DNA from: Corallococcus coralloides DSM 2259
GTDB lineage: Bacteria > Myxococcota > Myxococcia > Myxococcales > Myxococcaceae
Length of the DNA stretch: 64,000 nucleotides
Direction of reading: 5' to 3'
Assembly (NCBI RefSeq): GCF_000255295.1
Contig: NC_017030.1
Span: forward strand, 3,844,001 to 3,908,000
Below, piece after piece: positions 59,454 to 64,000 of the stretch. The notes under the pieces were generated by a model. It was not told the origin of the DNA. It saw only the letters and a list, made by a program, of their open reading frames with translations, and made no database searches. The position numbers and the translations under genes are program-made. Each line of letters begins with the position of its first letter. Position 1 is the stretch's first letter.

Positions 59454-60383
59454 ATGTCCGAACTCGACGACGCCGCGCTCCTGGAACTGCTGGACCTGAC
59501 TTTCGACGCGCTCTGTGCCTCCCGCGTCTCGGACTGGGTGGACCCCGACCGGGTCCTCGCCGCGGTCGACCTCGCGCTGACGCCCGCGCGGGTGATGGAC
59601 TGGCACGCACGATTGGTGGTCCCCATGCGCACGCGCCTGCTCGCGCGCGCGGCGAAGAGCCGCACCCGGCTGGGCGCGTGGCTCCCCGCCGAGGCCACCG
59701 CGTCCCTGACGGCGCTCCTGGGCCAGCCGGTGCACCTGCCTCGCAAGGCCATCGACGAGATGGTGGCGTCCGAGCAGGTGCGCGAGACCGTGCGCACCAC
59801 GCTCCAGGAGACCTTGTCGTCCCTGGTGAGCAAGGTCATCGCCGGGACTCCCGGGGCGGGTAGCGGCGGGCTGCGGGATGCGCTGAGCTGGGGCGCGCGA
59901 GCGGCGGCCTCGGCGAGCAAGGGAATCCTGGGAGGCCTGGGCGGCAGCTTGCAGGACCGCGTGCGCGAGGTCATCGACGGCTCCATGGCCCTGGTGCAGC
60001 GGCGGATCGCCGAGCGGCTCGCCAGCGAGGAGACCGCCCGGTCCCTGGGGGCACAGCGCCAGAAGGTCTTCCTGTCCACCCTGGAGAAGACAGAGGCCGA
60101 CGCCGCGGAGGCGCTGAGCCGGGTACCTCACGAGCAGCTCGACTCGCTGACGCCCCAGGTGATTGCCCACAACCTCGCGCGTCCCGAGGTGCGCGAGGGA
60201 TTGCACGCCGAGCTCCACGCCGTCCTGGAGGACCTGTCACGGCACACCGTGGGGGAGCTGCTCGATCAGGCCGGGCTGCGGGACGCGACACGTCAGTGGC
60301 TGCACGCGCACGGTCTGCCCTTCGCGCGCAAACTGGCGCACTCCGCACCCGTCACCGCGTGGAGGGCCCGGCCCGCGGGGTGA
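59454..60383 (+). CDS. Hypothetical helical protein
   Basis: A 309-aa protein starting at MSELDDAALLELLDLTFDAL. It is all-alpha, Ala/Leu/Arg-rich, with a Gly/Ala stretch (GILGGLGGSLQDRV) and charged amphipathic helices (ERLASEETARSLGAQRQKVFLSTLEKTEADAAEALS). There is no signal peptide or recognisable domain. It is isolated on the plus strand between the Cys-rich lipoprotein and a short convergent lipoprotein gene. Confidence 0.6.
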   Translation: MSELDDAALLELLDLTFDALCASRVSDWVDPDRVLAAVDLALTPARVMDWHARLVVPMRTRLLARAAKSRTRLGAWLPAEATASLTALLGQPVHLPRKAIDEMVASEQVRETVRTTLQETLSSLVSKVIAGTPGAGSGGLRDALSWGARAAASASKGILGGLGGSLQDRVREVIDGSMALVQRRIAERLASEETARSLGAQRQKVFLSTLEKTEADAAEALSRVPHEQLDSLTPQVIAHNLARPEVREGLHAELHAVLEDLSRHTVGELLDQAGLRDATRQWLHAHGLPFARKLAHSAPVTAWRARPAG

Positions 60384-60418
60384 GCAGGCCAGGCCCATGC
60401 ATCGCGAAACGACAGGCT

Positions 60419-60712
60419 TCAGAAGTAATAGGTGTAGCGGATGTAGAGCTGGTAGTTGATGGCCACGAGTTCACAGCTGCCCATCTTCGCGAAGCTGCTG
60501 TGATTCTTGACCATGTGGGCCTCGGCGAGCTTCCGTTGCTCTGAGTTGCAGGCCACGCCCCCCTCCACCTCGGCCTTGATTTCAAACTCGTCGGCCATGG
60601 CGGCCTGGGCCTGGACCGTGCGCTCGTCGCCTGTCGTTGCTTCCGAATCGACGCCGCCACAACCGAGCATCAGTCCGCCGGCCAGAAGTCCCACGATGAT
60701 CCGCATGTGCAT
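60419..60712 (-). CDS. Small lipoprotein
   Basis: A 97-aa lipoprotein starting at MHMRIIVGLLAGGLMLGCGG with a GGAAG site (Cys18 lipidated). The mature part has two further Cys (GVACNSEQRK and GSCELVAI) and an aromatic tail ending YQLYIRYTYYF. Family unknown. It lies 72 bp after a possible small gene on the same strand. Confidence 0.6.
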   Translation of the reverse strand: MHMRIIVGLLAGGLMLGCGGVDSEATTGDERTVQAQAAMADEFEIKAEVEGGVACNSEQRKLAEAHMVKNHSSFAKMGSCELVAINYQLYIRYTYYF

Positions 60713-60784
60713 TTGTCTTCCTGGGTAGAGGTTGGTCTTACGTCGCAATGACACAGGCACGAAGCAAAGCAGGCTTCATGCCAG

Positions 60785-60907
60785 TCATCGCGGAGTCCAG
60801 CGTTCCCAGGGATTCCAGATGGAGCTGTATCGATTCACGTCACAGGGCCCTGCCGGGCTGTAGCGCTTCTCGCCACAGGCAAGCCGCTCCACGGCCGAGG
60901 ACTTCAC
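60785..60907 (-). CDS. Possible 40-aa peptide gene downstream of the ferritin-like gene
   Basis: A GTG start after GGAGAG reads VKSSAVERLACGEKRYSP, then about 22 more residues to WERWTPR and stop. The peptide is Trp/Arg/Pro-rich at its C-terminus, with Cys at 11 and 24. It lies 41 bp after the ferritin-like gene on the same strand. It could be a real short gene, a peptide product or a remnant. Support is only codon pattern, spacing and a ribosome site. Confidence 0.35.
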   Translation of the reverse strand: MKSSAVERLACGEKRYSPAGPCDVNRYSSIWNPWERWTPR

Positions 60908-60948
60908 CCGTCTCTCCGCGGGGGAGCCAGCGCCCTGAGAACCACGCC

Positions 60949-61773
60949 TCAAGGGACATGGATGCCGTGGCGCGAAAGCGGCGTCCGCACCTGCGTCTCC
61001 GCCGTCTCCTGGCTCACCGTGACGTAGTCCCGGGACTCCATCCAGCCCAGCTCCGTCACGTGCTCCAGCAGGAAGCCCTCGCTCGTGATGCCATCCTTCG
61101 TGGTGCTGCGAAGCTTCTCCCAGAGCGGGGCCTGTGCATCCAGGGCCTCGCGCGCCACGCGCCCCAGCCGGTCCTTCTCCGCGGCGTCCAGGTCCGGGGC
61201 AAGCCAGTCCAGGTACAGGTAGCCCAGACGTCCGTGCAGGGCCTCCTCCTGGACCAGCGTCGTGAGCACCGCGCGCGTCAGCGGGTGGGACGTCGCACGG
61301 AGGCAGCCGGACAGGAGCGCGAAGGAGAGCGTCTCTCCCACGCAGCACACGCGCACGATGAGCTCGCTGGCCCGCTGGAGAAAGGTGAGCGAGGGGTCGA
61401 ACGCCACGGCGAACGCCCCGGGCGAATAGGACAGCCGGGTGCCGCCCCCCAGCCGCATCGCCACCCGCGCGCAGAGCTCCACGTGGTGGATCTCCTCCGC
61501 GGGGAATCGCGCCGCCAGGCTCCATAGGTCCAGGGGCACACGCGCCTCGCCCAGCACCTGGACCAGCTGTCCCATCACCGTCGCGCTGCCGAACTCATTG
61601 AGCGCTCGCAGCGTCCACGAGTACCGCGCCCGCTCCAGCAGCGCCGCCGGGTAGCGCGACGGCTCCAGCGAGTCCCACGGATAGCGTTCCGCCACGTGGC
61701 CCGACGCCCGCTCGTGCAGCGTCAGCGCGGGGCCGTCCGTCAGATCCAGTTCGAAGAGCGCCTCGGTGGCCAT
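60949..61773 (-). CDS. Ferritin-like di-iron protein
   Basis: A 274-aa, all-helical protein starting at MATEALFELDLTDG. Two ExxH motifs fit a ferritin-like di-iron centre: EEIHHVELC (~95-103) and QEEALHGRLGYLY (~175-187), with further acidic residues in helices ~60-80 and ~150. It has no signal peptide. It sits 14 bp after a small lipoprotein gene on the same strand and is likely co-transcribed with it. It may be an oxygenase or oxidase rather than an iron store, because the length and motif spacing differ from classic ferritin; this is inference. Confidence 0.7.
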   Translation of the reverse strand: MATEALFELDLTDGPALTLHERASGHVAERYPWDSLEPSRYPAALLERARYSWTLRALNEFGSATVMGQLVQVLGEARVPLDLWSLAARFPAEEIHHVELCARVAMRLGGGTRLSYSPGAFAVAFDPSLTFLQRASELIVRVCCVGETLSFALLSGCLRATSHPLTRAVLTTLVQEEALHGRLGYLYLDWLAPDLDAAEKDRLGRVAREALDAQAPLWEKLRSTTKDGITSEGFLLEHVTELGWMESRDYVTVSQETAETQVRTPLSRHGIHVP

Positions 61774-61787
61774 GCAGGACGCCTCCT

Positions 61788-62072
61788 TCAAGGTTCCTGG
61801 GGCAGGCCCGCGTCCGTCCCCGCGTCGGAGCCCGCGTCCCTCTTGGAGTCGTTCGTGCCATTGGACGGGTCGCAATCATCGTCATACAGGCCACCGTCGT
61901 AGACGCACGGCGCGGGGTTGGTCGTCATGAATGGATCGCACGCGACCATCGTGAATGCCGCGCTCGCGGCGGTGGCGGCCAGCAGCACCCGGCTCCGGCG
62001 ACGCTCCGGAGGGGTGAACTCCAATGGCAGGGAAGGGGACGACGCACCTGGCTTCGGGGGAAAATCGCTCAT
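61788..62072 (-). CDS. Small lipoprotein with Asp-Ala-Gly tail
   Basis: A 94-aa protein with a GAGGAGT site. A basic N-terminus with ERRRSR leads into a hydrophobic helix and lipobox (LLAATAASAAFTMVAC, Cys45), followed by a short acidic tail with DAGSDAGTDAG. The lipobox is unusually far from the N-terminus. It is the first gene of a two- or three-gene operon with the ferritin-like protein. Confidence 0.6.
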   Translation of the reverse strand: MSDFPPKPGASSPSLPLEFTPPERRRSRVLLAATAASAAFTMVACDPFMTTNPAPCVYDGGLYDDDCDPSNGTNDSKRDAGSDAGTDAGLPQEP

Positions 62073-62426
62073 GGACTCCTCGCGGTTCGCCGGCCCGACA
62101 GCTCGCCCCGCATCCTATCCCGGACGGTCTGGCTCTGTCATATACCCGCGCCCGCGGTGCGGATCCGGCATGACGTGGTGTTCCAGACACGCCCGAAAGG
62201 GCTTCTGCGTCAGCCCGGCGCGCGGCTCATGGGGTGCCCGTCAGCAGCCATGCGGATGGGCTCCCATTCCCCACGGGGCATTCGCGGCTCACATGAAAGC
62301 TTGGAAGAAGAACCCCCAACTCTCGGCATTCAACTCGGCCGAGAGAGGGACGGATTTCGCCAGGTCTTCAGCCAGGGTCAGCGTGGAGGGTGGGCGCTGC
62401 CTGCCACACGGAGAGTATGATGAGAC
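62073..62426. other. 354-bp region without a recognisable gene
   Basis: Between the divergent lipoprotein and the broken peptidase gene. I find no credible reading frame, RNA hairpin with T tract or repeat. Promoters for both flanking genes are expected here. Confidence 0.5.
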
Positions 62427-63363
62427 ATGCACTCTCCCAGATGGCTCCTCCTGGCCGCCCTGGCATTCGCTTGCGTCGCCTCCGCGGCCAGCCCCGTTCC
62501 CACCTACCAGACCCGGGCCATTGAGGGCTGGACGGTTCGCATTGATGTCGCCGCCCTATCCCAACGAGCCGCAGGTGGCCTGGTACCATGCTGGCGATGT
62601 CTTGCTGCTCCAGAGTGGTCGCAATCCGGCGATGCGGAAGAGCATCGAGTTCTCGAACGTCCTCATCTTCGAGAAGGAAACCAAGCGGATGCCCAAATTC
62701 GTGCTCCACGAACTCAGCCATGCCTATCACGACCAGGTGCTTGGCTGGGACCACGCCGGCCTCGCGGCTGTCTATGAGCGCGCGATGGCAAGCAAGAGCT
62801 ACGACTGCGTGGAGCGCTGGTGGGGACCCGAGCGGCCCAACACGTTCGAGCGTGCCTACGCCATGACCGACGTGGGGGAGTACTTCGCGGAGACATCGGA
62901 GGCGCTCTTCGGCCGCAACGACTTCCATCCCTTCACACGTGAAGATCTGGCCAGGCACGACCCGGGCATGCTCGCGTTGCTCCAGCAGCTGTGGCAGCTG
63001 ACCACGACCACGACACCCACCCCGCCTACAACACCCACTCCGCCGCCGGTGTCCGCCCCCTTCGATGCCCGCTGCTACTACCGGTTGACGACCCAGTGGC
63101 GTGGGACCAGCCTGTCCCTGGCCAACACCGCCGGCAATCGCCCCCTCCTCGTCAAATCGGCGGCGGTTCCGGAGCAGCGATGGAAGCTGAATCCGGAGCC
63201 CAACGGCATCTACAGGCTGACGACCCAGGCGCAGGGCGACGCGCTGTCCTTGGACATCGTCAATGACAGCAGGGCCAACAACATCCCCATCCTCGCCAAG
63301 ACAGGCTGCAATGACTCGGGGCAGCTGTGGAAGGTGACCCCCGAGCGCCCTGTCGAGGATTAG
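62427..63363 (+). pseudogene. Secreted zinc metallopeptidase with ricin-like domain, internal deletion and frameshift
   Basis: The ATG at 62427 reads a signal peptide and start (MHSPRWLLLAALAFACVASAAS, then EGWTVRIDVAA). At 62545-62552 the frame changes to one that reads MSPPYPNEPQVAWYH and then the catalytic region: VLHELSHAYHDQVLGWD (HExxH), EYFAETSEALFG (third ligand Glu). A Thr/Pro linker and a ricin-B-type lectin domain (YRLTTQ ... SLSLANTAGNRPLL; QRWKLNPE) follow. In comparable proteins a further 40-60 residues separate these parts, so a deletion of roughly 120-180 bp plus frameshift is likely. Any product from 62545 (272 aa) lacks a signal peptide. Confidence 0.65.
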
Positions 63364-63435
63364 CCGTGAGCGAGGAGCGGCTGGAGGGGCACATGCGGCC
63401 CAACAGGGTCACGCAGCAGCCCGAACAGAGACCGT

Positions 63436-63987
63436 TCACCCCTTGCCGCCCAAAAAGTCGCCCATGGTGAGGTGCACGCCTTGGTTGCGCAAGATGCCGT
63501 AGGCGGTGGTCACGTGATAGAAGAAGTGGGGGATCGCGAACTCGATCAGAAACTGGCTGCCGCTGAAGCTCATCGAGCCACCGCGGTTCTTGATCTCGAT
63601 CGCTCGCTCGAGGCCCGCTTCGAGGTCGCTCGGCGCGATCTCTCGGAGATATGCGATCGTCGCATCAAGGCGTTGGTACAGATCCGCAAAGCTCTTTTCA
63701 TCGCTTGCGGCCGGCACCGATGGCGCACCCAGCAGGTGCGCCACCGCCAACCTGGCTCCCTCTGCAGCCCAGTGGACTTGAGCCGCGAGCGTGTACATGT
63801 GCACGTCATTCGGATGACCTGCAACGCCGCGCACGCGACCTTCTGTGGCGAGTTGCGCGTCCAGCAGCGCGGTTTCACCGCTGCCGTTGGCTGCGATATG
63901 GGCTTCGGCCTTCGTCAATAACGTTTTCAAGTTGGTCAGCCCGCGGATGAACAGGCCAGCAGACGAATCGTAGACATTCAGAGACAT
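63436..63987 (-). CDS. DUF1993-family protein (DinB-like fold)
   Basis: A 183-aa cytoplasmic protein starting at MSLNVYDSSAGLFIRG, complete within the window. The DUF1993 features are the opening LTNLKTLLTKAEAH, an ALLDAQLATE segment, the region GVAGHPNDVHMYTLAAQVHWAAEGARLA, and the C-terminal FLIEFAIPHFFYHVTTAYGILRNQGVHLTMGDFLG. The fold is DinB-like with His residues that could bind a metal. Biological role unknown. It ends the window on the minus strand. Confidence 0.85.
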   Translation of the reverse strand: MSLNVYDSSAGLFIRGLTNLKTLLTKAEAHIAANGSGETALLDAQLATEGRVRGVAGHPNDVHMYTLAAQVHWAAEGARLAVAHLLGAPSVPAASDEKSFADLYQRLDATIAYLREIAPSDLEAGLERAIEIKNRGGSMSFSGSQFLIEFAIPHFFYHVTTAYGILRNQGVHLTMGDFLGGKG

Positions 63988-64000
63988 GGCACACCATTCA

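Noticed and set aside
1..64000. Prophage, transposon or genomic island borders
   Set aside because: I see no integrase, transposase, terminal repeats, target duplications or tRNA gene.

Overview
The window is high-GC DNA with dense genes, strong third-position G/C bias and many secreted or lipid-anchored proteins. Its protein families point to a myxobacterium (Myxococcota, probably a Corallococcus/Myxococcus/Pyxidicoccus relative): ELWxxDGTxxGT repeat lipoproteins, an M57 HExxHxxGxxH protease, DUF6345, DUF2092/DUF6515, lipoproteins with Asp-Ala-Gly tracts after the lipobox, and modular Ig/Kelch surface lipoproteins. The genus is an inference. I see no tRNA, rRNA, CRISPR array, prophage or insertion sequence.

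Layout. 1-2.8 kb: secreted carbohydrate enzymes (a TIM-barrel/PKD/F5-8C protein entering from the left, and a GH43 lipoprotein). 2.9-4.6 kb: divergent TetR/NmrA pair. 4.6-10 kb: membrane protein, then a same-strand run with a secreted protein, a FeeM-type N-acyl amino acid synthase-like GNAT and a haem-oxygenase-fold iron enzyme, then an APC permease and a small Cys-rich secreted peptide. 10-19 kb: RidA/LysR pair, lipoprotein, beta-propeller di-haem cytochrome, MalT/LuxR regulator, TPR operon. 19-25 kb: caspase-like DUF6345 protein and partner lipoprotein, Ig/Kelch lipoprotein, AraC regulator divergent from an EamA transporter. 25-33 kb: WD40-BRCT-pentapeptide fusion, small proteins, rifamycin phosphotransferase. 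33-38 kb: DUF2092/DUF6515 pair and a P-type ATPase operon with HMA2-type accessories. 38-43.6 kb: membrane proteins, two broken genes leading into a Dyp peroxidase, and an M91 (NleD/HopH1-like) metallopeptidase. 43.8-56.5 kb: giant ELW-repeat lipoprotein, duplicated pilin-like protein, PARG-like enzyme, HEAT protein, alpha-carbonic anhydrase, GST, hydrolase, and a DUF1566 lipoprotein paralogous to the Kelch one. 56.7-64 kb: M57 protease with two LCCL domains, Cys-rich lipoprotein, ferritin-like operon, broken peptidase-ricin gene, DUF1993 protein.

How the genes relate. Most of the window is accessory surface and secretome content rather than one pathway. Local units that probably work together are the FeeM-like/haem-oxygenase-like pair, the P-type ATPase operon (34104-37917), the DUF2092/DUF6515 overlap pair, the DUF6345/lipoprotein pair, the TPR/86-aa operon, the GST/129-aa operon and the ferritin-like/lipoprotein operon. 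At least five genes carry a nonsense codon, frameshift or internal deletion (39888, 40301, 49647, 58270, 62427). That suggests either active decay of accessory genes or local assembly errors. Starts were chosen by ribosome-binding sites, signal peptides and family length, so many are shorter than the longest open frame.
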